A DNA stretch of 64,000 nucleotides from Lactifluus volemus. Its lineage: Eukaryota; Basidiomycota; Agaricomycetes; Russulales; Russulaceae. Below the pieces are notes generated by a model, which saw nothing but the letters and a program-made list of their open reading frames with translations, was not told the DNA's origin and searched no databases. A program made the position numbers and the translations under genes. Location: the NCBI GenBank assembly GCA_022376515.1, contig WTXI01000077.1, positions 62,001 to 126,000 on the forward strand, given 5' to 3'. Below, in pieces: positions 48,609 to 63,200 of the stretch; the stretch's first letter is position 1, and every line of letters starts with the position of its first letter.

Positions 48609-50950
48609 ATATGATCAATTGGTACGTCCTTTTATTACTGCAGTGCCACCTCTAAAATTTGCGGTATATGCCAACAGTGCCCACTCTCCCAACGCCAGCC
48701 ATCGAAACCGTGACTCACGCAGAGATGCAGCTTCGCCTGCCAGTGTATATGTTGTTTCTGCTTCTCTCCCACTGGGGTTTGAGCACGAGCTTTCTTTAGC
48801 ATGCCGCTCTGCCTCTTCTGCACGATCGCATAGGCTCCATCCCACATGCACATCGAGCTGTCGCTCGCCGAGGTGGCGCCTTCTGAGGGAGATGCGCGTG
48901 GTCTGGGCGCGCAAGCGCCTCTTGCATATTTTCCCACATGCGAGCTGCTGGGTGAGGCTCGGGCACGGAGCAGCTCCGGGACGTTCCAACCCAAGAAGAC
49001 TCGTGTGGCATACTTGGCAGAGGATCCACTGTCTGAGGGCGTATATCCATCACGGTTGTAGACGACCTAGCCCCCAGATTTCTACCAACTAGAATTTGTC
49101 GACAACTTTCCTTCGTCATGTATCCTCATCCCTTTGTAGCTCCATCAATGAGCATAGACCCCCGCGTGCCATCAAGTCATACCCTCTGCATGTTTCGGCG
49201 TGACGTCGCCACGGCCACTATCTGTCTTTGCCCCTCGCTGCCAGTGTGCTGATGCCCCGGGCCGATGCCCTCCGCTACCTATTTGCACACCTCCAGTTCC
49301 ACGTCCTCTCCCGTGGCACTTTGCGTGTTCTGGGAACGACGGTCATCCCCGTAGTAAAAACGTTTCCTTATGGGTCTCCGAATGTGCAACAAAGGAGCGG
49401 CGAAGCGCCGTCTCCACGTGGCACGGCCATTCAAGTTCTATGTGTCATCGAGGACCTCCTTCGATGGTATCGGAGTCTGACAACTAAATGGCCCGCCAGT
49501 GATTACAAACTCTTGCAAAAGTCACAGTCGCTGGGCTGTGCGAAGGAAGACAAGAAATTATGTTTTGATTCAGTACCCAATACAATACTCGTCATGATAC
49601 GTATACAAAACCCACGTCGACAGCTGCTGCTGCTGTATTGGTAATACGCGCATCAGCCCCAGGCTGTTCTTCGGGTGCGAGATGAACAAAGAAAGAACTT
49701 ATCAACATTTTCCAAACATTTCATCCACTTCTTACTTGAAGCGGACGCATCTTAATCTACACTGGTACCATGGTGCCACCACCTCACTGCAAATGCGAGA
49801 TGAAACCGACTTTCAACGCTAGGCCAGAGAAGGCGGTGATTGTTTGCCAGTTCGTTGCACGACCTATTAGGAAAGCGACTGCGATAGGCCCATGAAGGTG
49901 GAATAAACCCACTGTATGCGTCGTGAATGCCAAGCGCTGTGCCTAGAGCGTGGCTGTTACCCCATGTACCCACAGGCTTCCAAGTCACCTTGTCAAATAC
50001 CATCGAAAGGACATAATCATCAGGTATGTGGTCGGCGAGCAAAAGAAGTGTCTCTTCCGCCCAGTTTCTGATACTATCTGTCAACCTTTCGTTTATCTCG
50101 GAACCCTTTGAATAAGTCCCCGTTTTTATCTTCTGATCAAATTGGCGGAAGAACTTGAGAGAAACGTTTGTGACCTGGAGTCCGCCGATCAAGTCCCAGG
50201 TGAAAAGTGCGTCAAAAATCTGCTCTTATGCATACAACGCACCAACGTATTCTGGCTAGAGCGAGCGTTTGCCTACACCAGTAGAAATTTATTTATTACG
50301 AGGGCCGGCATGGATTCAAGGCCCTTCAATACATTTATCATGCCTTGACTCACGTAAAACCATTTAATCGGGGGAACGAGCGCGAGCGTGAGAAAATAAG
50401 CCAAGTCGCGTGCCCAGGGATCCAAAGGAGATTCGGTATTGGGAGAAACGAGGTGACGTGCGTACAATAGCGAACAAGAGGAGGCGGAGGAAAGTGTGAG
50501 CGCGACGTACGAACGTGTTATCCAAGTACATGTGCGAGAAAGAGGCCGAGGGGGAAACATAACGCAAACGAGATAAGGAAAGAGAGAAATGGAGCTGATA
50601 ACCGCTAATTTATGTGGAAGAACCCGAAGCGCCTTTCCTAGGGAACTGATCGGGTTGTGCCAACTGACGCCCATCGAATCGTCTCTAGGAACTTCTCGAA
50701 CCAAACGAAGGGTAGTGCCAGTGGATGATGCCAGGTACTATATTCAGAATACTAGGTCATCGAAACGACATCGTTGGGCTGGAGTTCCAAAGAATAGTTG
50801 TACTATAGACTTGTGACATGACCAAACTCGGTGACTGCAACCAGGTGCAAATGAAGAAAATGGTCTGGATTACATACAACTTGTGCCTAGTTGAACGGAG
50901 ATCGGGAAACATCTTGATCACGTGATCATTTGCGCTCTGATCGTGATTGG
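48609..50950. repeat. NLR 3'-flank duplication block, copy 2
   Basis: It aligns with 448-3050. It lacks the 465-bp insertion but has about 125 bp near 49680-49805 absent from copy 1, bounded by TGCGAGATGA at both ends. Confidence 0.8.
49752..50704 (-). pseudogene. unrecognised minus-strand gene with membrane-like segments (copy 2)
   Basis: The better-preserved copy. The upstream block (50704-50273) includes YFLTLALVPPIKWFYVSQGM, a hydrophobic segment. The downstream block (50192-49752) is open for 146 codons: LKFFRQFDQKIKTGTYSKG, RLTDSIRNWAEETLLLLADH, DDYVLSMVFDKVTWKPVG and AYRSRFPNRSCNELANN. The two may be joined by an intron around 50200-50270. A third, shorter remnant is at 59110-59230. 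I do not recognise the family. Confidence 0.4.
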
Positions 50951-51290
50951 ACAAATTCGTGCAAGCCAGGCCGACAACGGCCCCATGTCACCACCGACGC
51001 CCGTCATGGAGAACCTTCAATACACATCCATCTATCATGATATCGACCCAAAAGTTTTGGTGGTCGCCCATTTGTACCTGAGCACGGCCCTCGCCAGTCT
51101 GTCTACGCATGGGCGAGGGTACACCATAAACGCCAACGCACGTCATTATCATCTGTCTTACGAAGAGGCAAAAGTATACTGTGCTACCCAACAGCCGTCT
51201 TCGCCAAGCCTGAGCGGGTGCAACCGGATGCCAACTGTACCACTAAGGACGGCAGATATCACCGTTCGAGAGAGGCCCCTTATGGATGCT
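50905..51290 (+). pseudogene. 3' fragment of the RS-rich gene (first copy)
   Basis: From CTTGATCACGTGATCATTTG this matches 41583 onward of the gene at 39391 with indels: GAGAACCTTCAATACACATC, CGCCCATTTGTACCTGAGCA and CATGGGCGAG align with the equivalent parts. The frame is not kept. Confidence 0.65.
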
Positions 51291-54200
51291 CTCGTACGAG
51301 CCCTTTTTAGCTTACCCTTAGCTACTTACAGCACTGTAATGTGAACTCAAAACACGTGGTGTAATCCCAACAGCTTGAGCTGCGCATTAACACCAACCTT
51401 GTTGGTCTATACTGTTGACTAACAAAAATTACAACTGATGAAGTTGTGACATACAATGCAATAATTTATTAATAAAGCGGTCCCGGTCATGAGTGAATGC
51501 GTTGATATCCTGGCGATCCTCGTACACGTGCTCGCTCCCGCCTTCAAGTTCGGTGGTGTCATCGTGCGTCCTTTTCGACATGAATGTATCTTTCTTCTAG
51601 ACCTCAGCATCGAGTGACTCGATGCGATTCCGGATGTTTCCAGGCGAACGTCTCTCATTTTGTATAACCGACGTTAGGTTATACATGTCGAATAAGGCAC
51701 CAAACAGCTGGGATGGTTGCGTCCAGTCTTGGACGTCCTCGATATAGGAAACCTAGAACCAGTGAGACATCGCAGGATTGTTCGGATTCAGATGCACATA
51801 CATTAGGATCGAGGCGATCAGGCTGAAAAACGAGATACCGAAGCGCCGTACCATTGTTCTTGACATAGAGTGCCACGACAATGAACGGGTTCGACTCATC
51901 ATCGTCTAACAGCTGCCGCCCAAGTCGGGCCACACACGCAGCCTGAAGAAGCATCCGATATCGATCACCTTCACTTTTCTCCGATTGGACTTCAACCAAA
52001 AGAGACACCAAGCGATCAACAGACAGGTGAAAATCGCTTCGTGGGGTGTGGCGGTAGTGTTTCCCCTCGCGTTCGATAGAATTGGCATTGACGATAAGGC
52101 TGAACGGCCAGTCGGAATGACTGCAACAAATGTAAACCTCTGGAGCAAATAATAGAACGAACAATAAAAGAAATACGCACAATGCGTGATGCTCCCTCAA
52201 GCCGAAAACCGAGTGAAAATACGAGCCTAACTCGTCAAAGAAATACCGGACGTGATCCTCGTTGACGACGGAGCTTTTCCAACACTTGGCGAGAAACGCG
52301 CTTGCAAGATGGCACAATACATGGATGTTGGAGACGCTGTCACTTTGCTCAACGTCCTTGGGGGCGTGTTGAAAGTATTCGCCAAATTCGGGAATGTTTT
52401 CCTGGAAGAATGAGAGGTCCTGTGACGACTTTCAATGACCAAACTGGTATGTGATCAAAAAAACAAACATACTGCATCAGACTGAATGCGACGCCGCTGC
52501 CCCAGTTTACTTCTAAATTCATTGAGAAACTCCGGTTCAGTGTCAAGAAATTCAGAGATCCCGTTAGGCGCGAGGGCAGCCCGCCCAAAGCTTCCTTGAA
52601 CCGCTTTGATAGTGATCGAGGGCCAAAGTTCGGGTCGTCCGGCATCAGCCATCGTCGAGCTGACGATTCCACCCGGAACGTATACGAGGATATTGACCGT
52701 CTCCTCTGGTGGTTGAATCGGGAATATTTTGGACAGTTTGCGAGACGGGAGAACCAGCTCCGATTTGTCGGCCAATTCCGCCAACTGTCTGAGATTGTCG
52801 CCCTCATAGAATTCGGTCTGATAGAGGATGAGCCTATCAGCGTCGATATTCTTGAATATTCCCGAAAAATGGCTTCTCTCAGATGGCCAACAGTCTGCGA
52901 GCTTTCAATCTCGATAGGGAACGTGTATCTGTGTAGATAGACCACATAGACGAATAGTAGTAGTTTCTCAGCCATGATTGCGAGGGCCAAGAGTCGTGAG
53001 AGGAGTTGGTCGTAGTGTCGTCGAAAGGGGCTTGGGCAATTTCATAAGGACCTAACAAACATCAACAAACATCAGTTAATACACCTCCCCGGCGAGTGGC
53101 GTAAATCATTGCCCAAAGAGAGCATGCAGAATAACCACGACGCGGGTCGAGCTCGCAGCACCCCGGCATGAATCATTGGTATGCTCGTTATAAATAACAC
53201 TCTTGGCGTGAGTTATTATAATTGATCGCGAAGCGCGATGTTATAATTGTCACAACGGCCACACGGCTTTGGAGAAAAGACGATGAAGGCAAGACAGTTT
53301 GTGATACGTGAGCGTCCCCGAGACCATTTGAATCTGGACAGTTCTCATTATACGTGTCTTCACTCTCTTCACCGACATGCAGTTGCGGGCTTTAGTATGT
53401 CTCATAATGTTAGCTTCTCAAGCTGATTCGGAAATGTTCCAAGTTTGGTTCCGTCCGTCCGATCTCGATGAAATCAGATGTATTTCGCAAGCGTTCCCGG
53501 CGTGACGCCCGTCATGGTAGCGGCAGTGGCACGTAAAGAATAGAATCTAAAGACAGTGACCATACTTACTATGACTAATGTGAGTACAAAAAAGCCTCCT
53601 TAGCCATGAGGTCAAGAGCTCTAAATATCTAAGGTACGATGACGAAGGTAAGGTCACTCTGACGTCTCATGTTTCAAATGCACGCGCCCAATTTCGGTTT
53701 GAACAATACCAAACAGAAGCATGGCACTCATGAGTCCGGCACTTGCTCGAGTAAAGTGCAAATGAGGTCTGGATAATACCTGCCAATACTACCACCTCGA
53801 AGCGGGGTTTTTCCCATCCCGCCCATCTCTCAGGCGGTGATGGCGCTGGCCACGACACAGCCATCTACTTGCCCGTACACGTATTGGAGCCCATCAAGAC
53901 AGGGAATATGTGTACGCCGCCTAACATTAGATAGGGCTCAGCTTCGCATTGTTCAGGGCATGGCCTTAAATCTGGAGCGGCGGCCTTGGACAAATACATG
54001 GAATACCCAATACGACTGCACCTCGTCAGGCACAATGTACTCGTATAATAGCAAAATGTACCAGACACCACGCGCCGGCCAGCAAACTCAATTGAGCCTC
54101 AACCATAAAACGGTTCAACGTGGACGTAACTTACTTGACAGTTATGACGATGACTTTCACCTTACAGGACCGCATTCCCTGTCCCACGCTCAAAGTATGT

Positions 54201-57200
54201 AGCGTGATACTCCCCCAGACGATACTGTAATGCACGGCTGCGTGGTATGACGCGTCGGGGTGGGCCAACGAGCGCTGCCCCTGCGTGCAGCGAGATCTAT
54301 GGAATTGAACTTGTTTCAGTATGCAACAGCCGAAGGGAGTCGAGGTACCTCGCCGCTGACCGCCCCACTCTTCCCGCTGGAGAGGGGGAGCACTTCGATG
54401 TGGTATGCAGAGAGCTGGAGCAGTATTCTCAAGACATTATCGAGGTCGTCGAGTGCAGCAATGTGGTATCGTACGGCTAGTAAAACGCCGCTCTGTGTAT
54501 TGAGGCGAGTTTGGATAAAAGCGGTAGGGGATGGAGAGGTATTTCAGAACTCGCCTTTGCACAACATGCCACGAGCGCGCGCACAAAGCGCGAAACGTCT
54601 ACCGAGGAATGTCCGATCCACTCAAAGCATGCGAGCTCATCAAAAATGAGGAGAGGAGGTATGGCACCACGTATTCTTTCAATAGAGTCTCGTATCATGT
54701 CGAGTAGGGGTAAGAGGGTAATCCCCTCGGATGGAGACAGGTCAGGGATTCGAGTTGGGACATCGATGAAGACGATAGAACCCTGCTCTAATTTTTGTGT
54801 CATGTTGAAGCCCTAAGTTTCACAGAAAACTGAGAGGAAGGATGAAAAATACACCAAGAACTCACCGAGCGCGATGCAATGGCGTTCCACTTTGCGAGAT
54901 CTTGGGACGTTGAAATGATGATGCACTTTCCATCGGGTGAGCCCTTGATAAACTCTGATAATAATTGGTGCAAAAGGAAATCTCCGGGGGATGCAAGATG
55001 GTCCGTGATAACTATGGGACCAGAGTGAGTTAATAGTTGGTTGGCAGAAAAAGACATTGCAGATAAGATTAGCTTTTTTCTCTGTTGAAAATCCCGACTC
55101 GTTGATGGCCTCCACAGCGCAAATACCAGTCTGAATATTTGCCCTCAACAACAAAAATCTGCTCTCTCTATCGAATAATGAGAAAATAAAGAGATGCTGA
55201 GACCAAATGCCTGGCGGCCCTCAAGGCTGCTGCTGAGCGGAGACTCGGACCCTATCTACCAATATCCACAGTCAGAGTCAGTCGATATTATCCATTGGAA
55301 TCATCTCAGCATCATTACAGCCTTCACAAGAGGACTCTTCCCGTCCATCAACTCCCCTACAACGCAAACTTGGTTCAAGTTCCCGTCTTCCCACGCCGAC
55401 GGGCTCGCGTCGCCGCACTCAACCGGCTGTTTGCCTACGCACATGCCCTCCAGCCGAAGCAGCCAGGCTCCACAGCAATTTTACTACTAGTTCGCGCTGA
55501 TAGACCGCTCAGTGGCGCACAACCAGGAGGCACACTTTCGACAGCTTCTCTTGCGCGTCTCGGAACATCTCGACAGGCTCGTCGGCCGCATTGACCAAGC
55601 CGATGCAGAGGTTGGGAGTATTTTGGATAAGTGGAAAGGGGTGGAGGAGGGCAGAAAAGATCTGCAGGGCGTGAACCAAAAGCTGTTCGATATGCGGGTG
55701 CGTATCGCCTCACTTTCTCGGATGCGTGGAGGAGCTTGATATTTTATTTGCGTCGTCGTTTTACAGGATCAATTGGTGGAGTTGCAAGCGGCAATTGGGA
55801 CGACCTTGGGATACTTTCAGGACATGCGACGCGCCTGCTCAATCGGACATCTGCATCGAATTTCTCGAATCCCACGTACGATTTATTTTTCTCTGTTTGG
55901 ACGTGCTCTTCTTACCTCTCCACCCTCCTCCGGGGACAGTGAATTAGAAAGAAGCGGAAGTCTATCTCCTACGAGTCCGGCAAGGTATGACGCGTGCAAT
56001 GGTGCTCATTAAAATGTATTTTGTTGGATCCCTCCGCGCACTCACCCAGGATGTCTCGCGACGGCTGTTCGAACAGGTACCTCCCTGCGATGCCTCTTCT
56101 TTACACGCGTTTCACCACCGTAGCTGGACAGCTTGCACCTGTTCTTGGAGGATTTGGGTGCCGTGCCCACTCACACCCTGAGGCCTGAGGACCTGGGTGC
56201 TCTGCTCTCAGAGTACTGTACCGTGAACTCAAACACGTGATGTAATGTCTTCTCATCCCAACAGCTTGAGCTGCGCATTAACACCAACCTTGTTGGTCTG
56301 TATTGTTGACTAAAAATTACAATTGATGAAGTTGTGACATACAATGCAATAAATGTTGTCCAGGTATCAGGTATGTACTAGTAGCGCGGTCCCAGTCCCA
56401 GTCCTAGTGAATGCGTCGATAACCTCGCGATCCTCCTTTTAGACCTCAGCATCGAGTGACTCGATGCGATTCCGGATGTTTCCAGGCGAACGTCTCTCAT
56501 TTTGTATAACCGACGTTAGGTTATACATATCGAATAAGGCACCAAACAGCTGGGATGGTTGCGTCCAGTCTTGTACGTCCTCGACATAGGAAACCTAGAA
56601 CCAGTGAGAAATCGCAGGATTGTTCGGATTCAGATGCACATACATTAGGATCGAGGCGATCAGGCTGAAAAACGAGATACCGAAGCGCCGTACCATTGTT
56701 CTTGACATAGAGTGCCACGACAATGAACGGTTTCGACTCATCATCGTCTAACAGCTGCCGCCCAAGTCGGGCCACACACGCAGCCTGAAGAAGCATCCGA
56801 TATCGATCGCCTTCACTTTTCTCCGATTGGACTTCAACCAAAAGAGACACCAAGCGATCAACAGACAGGTGAAAATCGCTTCGTGGGGTGTAGCGGTAGT
56901 GTTTCCCCTCGCGTTCGATAGAATTGGCATCGACGATAAGGCTGAACGGCCAGTCGGAATCACTGCAACAAATGTAAACCTCTGGAGCAAATAATAGAAC
57001 GAACAATAAAAGAAAATACGCACAATGCGTGATGCTCCCTCAAGCCGAAAACCGAGTGAAAATACGAGCCTAACTCGTCAAAGAAATACCGGACGTGATC
57101 CTCGTTGACGACGGAGCTTTTCCAACACTTGGCGAGAAACGCGCTTGCAAGATGGCACAATACATGGATGTTGGAGACGCTGTCACTTTGCTCAACGTCC

Positions 57201-60200
57201 TTGGGGGCGTGTTGAAAGTATTCGCCAAATTCGGGAATGTGTTCCTGGAAGGATGAGATGTCCTGTGACGACTTTCAATGACCAAACTGGTATGTGATCA
57301 AAAAACAAACGTACTGCATCAGACTGAATGCGACGCCGCTGCCTCAGTTTACTTCTAAATTCATTGAGAAACTCCGGTTCAGTGCCAAGAAATTCGGAGA
57401 TCCCGTTAGGCGCGAGGGCAGCCCGCCCAAAGCTTCCTTGAACCGCTTTGATAGTGATCGAGGGCCAAAGTTCGGGTCGTCCGGCATCAGCCATCGTCGA
57501 GCTGACGATTCCACCCGGAACGTATACGAGGATATTGACCGTCTCCTCTGGTGGTTGAATCGGGAATATTTTGGACAGTTTGCGAGACGGGAGAACCAGC
57601 TCCGATTTGTCGGCCAATTCCGCCAACTGTCTGAGATTGTCGCCCTCATAGAATTCGGTCTGATAGAGGATGAGCCTATCAGCGTCGATATTCTTGAAGT
57701 CGTTAGAATATTCCCGAAAAATGGCTTCTCTCAGATGGCCAACAGTCTGCGAGCTTTCAATCTCGATAGGGAACGTGTATCTGTGTAGATAAACCACATA
57801 GACGAATAGTAGTAGTGTATTAGCCATAATAGCGAGGGCCAAGAGTCGTGAGAGGAGTTGGTCGTAGTGTTGTCGAAAGGGGCTTGGTGGGCAATTTCAT
57901 AAGGACCCAACAAACATCAACAAACATCATTGAGCATGCAGAATAACCACGACGCGGGTCGAGCTCGCAGCACCCCGGCATGAATCGTTGGTATGCTCGT
58001 TATAAATAACACTCTTGGCGTGAGTTATTATAATTGATCGCGAAGCACGATGTTATAATTGTCACAACGGCCACACGGCTTTGGAGAAAAGACGATGAAG
58101 GCAAGACAGTTTGTGATGCGTGAGTGTCCCTGAGACCATTTGAATCTGGACAACTCTCATTATACGTGTCTTTCACTCTCTTCACCGACATGCGGTTGCG
58201 GGCTTTAGTATGTCTCATAATGTTAGCTTCTCAAGCTGATTCGCGAAATATTCCAAGTTTGGTTCCGTCCGATCTCGATGAAATCAGATGTAATTCGCAA
58301 GCGTTCCCGGCGTGACGCCCGTCGTGGTAGCGGCAGTGGCATTGGAAGTGGCAGACCCGATTGGCAAGTCCCGGCGCATCTCGCCGACCCATCAACGTCG
58401 ATGCTGGATGTGGCTTTTCACCCACACTGGTTGCCGACTCTAACGCCAGTGCGATTGACGACCTCGGTGTTGATTCTACTTCCGGGAACAACGGCAATAA
58501 CGGTAGTGGAGGCCGCTTTGGTATATGCCACCGCCACAGGGTGATCTAATCGGTGCTCTCGGTGCGACCTGTGCATGGAATTACCCATCGCTCAACTCGT
58601 CCAAATTCCCGGGGCTATACCATCCCGATCTGCTGTCGCACCTGTACCCTGCGGACTACGCCGGAGACACCTCCAAGGGAGAAGGCGGATTCTAGATACG
58701 CTGTGCTAAATGCAGCAACGATTCCGCAACCGAACTGCCGAGTTCAGTGGTTTCGAATTATTCCTTTGGCGGAGATAGCAGTGGCTTCTCGACTAACAGC
58801 AGCGCGACGTTTTGTTCGGGCTCTGCACGCGGCTTGATGGACTTTTCCTTTTCTGATGACTGCAACCTTTCGACTGGGGAAAAAAAACAACACAATTGTC
58901 ATTGTACCTGAACCGCAGCAGAAGGATCGAGTTTGTACTTGGAAAAATCATATGCAATTCATGGATTTGATGGGGCTTTGAACCCTCCGCTCAACATGGT
59001 AAATATGACGTCCATCCTTTTTTTTGGTTGTACAGTACCGTGACTTTGATATTACTACATTGCAATTGAAACTGCTACTTCCCTCGTACAAAAACCCCCA
59101 GCCAGCCTGAGAGATGGCGGTAATTGTTTGCCAGGTAGTTGCACGAGCCTTTAGGAAAGCGACGGCGATAGCCCCATGAAGGAGGAATAAACTCATTGTA
59201 TGCGTTGTAAATGCCAAGTGCTGTGACTAGAGCGAGGTAGTGGATGATGCCGCGTACTATATTCAGATTACTAGGTCATCAAAGTGACGTCGTCGCGCTG
59301 GAGTTCAGCTAAACTATAGACTCGTGACATGACCAAACTGGTGACTGCAACCAGGTGCACATGAAGAAAAAAGCCTTGGCTTACATACAACTTGGCGCAG
59401 TTGAACGGAGATCAGGAAACACCTCGATCACGTGAGCATTGGCGCTCCGATCGTGATTGGACAGAAGATGAATTCGCGCAAGCCAGGCCGACGGCCCACG
59501 TCACCACCGATGTGGAGAACCTTCAATACACATCCATCTATATCGACCTGAAAGTTTGTATCTGGAATGATTTGGGTGGTCGCCCGTTTGTAGCTGAGCA
59601 CGGCCCTCGGCAGTCTGTCGATACGCACGGGCGATGGGTACACCGAATAAACTCCAATGCACGTCATTATCACCCGGCCACCGAGAGGGAGGAGCAGCAA
59701 CAGCCGCCTTCGCCAAGCCTGAGCGAGCGCAACCGGACGCCAACTCTACCACCAAGGACGGCATATATTGTCTCTTGGAACGAATTGATATGAACAAGTC
59801 GGATGACCGTGGACATGGTCGAGGACGTCCCCCACATTGAAAACCTTATTCACGGCAAGGTGTACGGGATAGTTCTAGTGGGAGCCGCAGGCCGCAGTAG
59901 TCCACTGGCGCTGTAGTCACGGATCAGCGAGACTTCACGCTTCACGCCCAACATGTATGTCACCTGCGCTATCATTGTCAGATCGTATGCAACAAAACTG
60001 AAATTTGCTCAACCAAATCCTGGCCGCCGCATAATACGTCCCATTTCCAATGCCACAGCAAGTTTTCTTCTCATTTGGTTCTGTTTCCATACATACGCTA
60101 TATTCGTTTGAATCTTTTTCTCCCATCTTCGGAGCTCCACCATTGACTCGGTGGGTGTCCTATTTTGTCTTCTAACACCCCGGTGAGCCTTGCCGCACTG

Positions 60201-63200
60201 AGTTATCCTTTATTAAGATGCAGTTCGAAATAATGTGTACACCTCATGTATATACCCATGCCCCACACGAAATTCAAACCTTCTGTGCTTCTTGGGGCCA
60301 CGCCTATGGACTTGTGCGGTCTTGTGAGGCTCCGCCGAAGAAAGTAGTTCAAGTTGTTAACAACACTATGACCCTAAGCTCGAGATGACGGCGTGGTTGG
60401 AAGGTGAATAATGCAACTCACTTGCACATACTCAGGTCTGCCCACACGTCTGCTTCGGAATCTTCACTTTGTTCCTGTACTGTACATTCCAGAACGATTA
60501 ATACTGTTTCAGAGTCTCCGTGACGAGGGCTTTTTGAATCGCGCAGTTGCACACGATTCTACTTGAAAGAGTGAGTAAAAGAGGAAGGCAGGGAAACGGT
60601 GGCCAGAGTGACCATGGTGACCGTGATAGGAAATATGGTAGACGCAACAGAGAAAGCACCGTGGTGCGGGGCTGTTGGATTTTGGTCGTCTCGGCGTTCG
60701 TGTCGCTTTAGGCAACGACGCGTCATTATGTAATGTCCTTCCTGATATAGACACGATAACGTGTTTGCCTCAAGGCATCGATGCATCAACCTGTCACTCA
60801 GTTCTCCGTCAAACATTCACCATTACTACACCCCAGGTCCTCAAATCTCCAGAATGTCAAACATCAGCCGCTCTCAGGTCAGTGAAATGCAACTGATCTC
60901 AACCCGACTCCAGGTGACCAGTACGTATTTTATGACTGTGCTCTGATATATACTAAATTGCTTGCCCTTGCCAGTCCTTAGAGTGCACAATCTTCCCCGT
61001 CTCAGGACCTTCCTTGGCAAGGAAAGGAGGTTTTACGCTACATTTACAGACGGCGACAGGATATGGCAAACACGATCTGTACGGAGCGTGGCGCAACGCG
61101 TAGAATGGAACGAGACCATCAACACATTGTGGGAAATGTCGTATCTTCATTCTTGCTAACATCTGAGTCTCCTACAGTACTGTACAACCACAATCTCGTG
61201 TTACTATATGTCTTTATGCGAACATGACCGCACGGAAAGACATCCGTATTGGAAGCCAGGAGATAGCCTGCGAATCCCAACGCGGTTCGTTTCTTATTTC
61301 AAAAATATACCCATGTGTCTGGCTGAGCATCCAACATATAGAAATTGATGTTATTTTCGACAATACTGACGGACATCCGACGGAACTTGTTACACCTTCC
61401 TTAAGGATCACTGTATCAGCAATCGGGAGTTCATCTATGACTGCGGTAGTCAATTCCCCAATCCCTACTAGCACACCGGTCGATCCGGGAAATTTTATCG
61501 CTGAAGGAGGTGCTGCCCATCCTACGGTTCAGACCGACAATGAACCCATGCAACGCGCAGCAGATCCCGCCCTTCTATCCCAAACGAGTAACCTTCCCAT
61601 CGAGGGCGGTCCCTCTGTGGGAGCAGTACCAGACAGCCAGACGGATATGTCAAATACGCTCGATGGCGCTGAGAAGGCTTTTGAAACGATGAAGACATGG
61701 AGTAATGCTGTTGAAAAGGTCAAGTGTGTAATCGACGTCGTCGGTCCAATCGCAGGGGTATGCTTTAGAGAAGGTCTTATCCAGTGCTGAACTAACTTGG
61801 GCTCTTCAGCTGAGCCCATATGCGAAGACGGCTTGGGCTCTGCTCTCATTTATTCCTCAGGTGCGTCTCTTTTCCCCTTCGGAGAATATGGCACATTCAT
61901 TCACATCGCTTTCAGACTTTACTACAGCAGGTCGGGCGTGATGACAACGTCAGAACACTACTTGAGGCAATACGGGACACATTTGAATTTGCAAAGGGGG
62001 CGGCTATTTTGAGGAATATCCAGCCGGGATCCATGCAAGTAAAAATCCTCGATGAGATGCTGCAGTGCGTCGCCAAATCCGCCGAATTCGTCGAGTCATA
62101 TGCGAAGGATGTGCAAATCGGTACGTCGTCTTGACATCCCTCGTTGCTCAATATGAACGTGACTTTCAGGAAAGCGGGCTTTGAAGAATATCGTCGGCCA
62201 AATTGACGGAAAAGTCGAAGAGTACCGCGCCACTCTTGTTCGACTTCGAGAAACGTTCCTCGCATATGCTGTTGTCAACACTCAGGCTACTGTCCTTCAG
62301 ATGCGGGACGATAAGTTGAATCAAGCATTAGAAGCTGGTGCGCGATTCAGACAGCTCAAGACCGGATCGTCGAACTGACGATCAATACACAGAATTAGAC
62401 AGAAAAATCGGAGAATTACCCTATAGGGGAGGCTGGCAATACGGCGACGAGAAGCGATGTCTTCCAGGCACGCGTGAAGACTTTTTGCACTTCATCGTCA
62501 AGTGGGTCGAGAATCCCAAATCTGATCGTGGGCTCGTTCTTCTCGGCCAAGCGGGAACAGGAAAATCTTCGATTGCACATGAGGTTGCACGTCGTTTCGA
62601 CGGCAAATATCTCGGCTCATACTCCGCCTTTTTGCGCAAGGAACAGTCCAAAAACGAGGCTTACATGCTCTTCACGACAATCGCTCGCGATCTCTCCGAT
62701 CGCATTCCTGAATACAAGCACACCCTTGGGGAGGTCATCAAGGATAAATCCTCTCTTCGTGGTACCCGAGACTATCGTACACTGTTTGAAAGTCTCCTCG
62801 TGGAACCGCTCAAGAGCCTGCCACTTCCTGGTCCAGTTCTTATAGTTATCGATGCTCTAGATGAGAGTGGGGATGCAATCGGCAAAAATGGATTACATTC
62901 ATTTCTCGCCAAGCACCTTGTCGAGCTTCCATCCGAATTTCGGATACTCGTCACGTCCAGGCCCGAAGATGGCATCGAGCCTGCGTTTCTCAAAGCTTCG
63001 TCCATCAATACGCTTTACATGGATGATCCCGAACTGGCTCTCAAGATAGAGCAAGATATTGGGGTGTACCTTGAGAAGGAGCTCCCACCGGACGTATTCA
63101 AAAGCGATGGGGTCAAACTAGCAAAAGCGGCAGAGGGCCTGTTTCAATGGGCAGCTGTTGCATGCAGGTTCATAAATAGCCCTCCTGCTAGCTTTGGGTT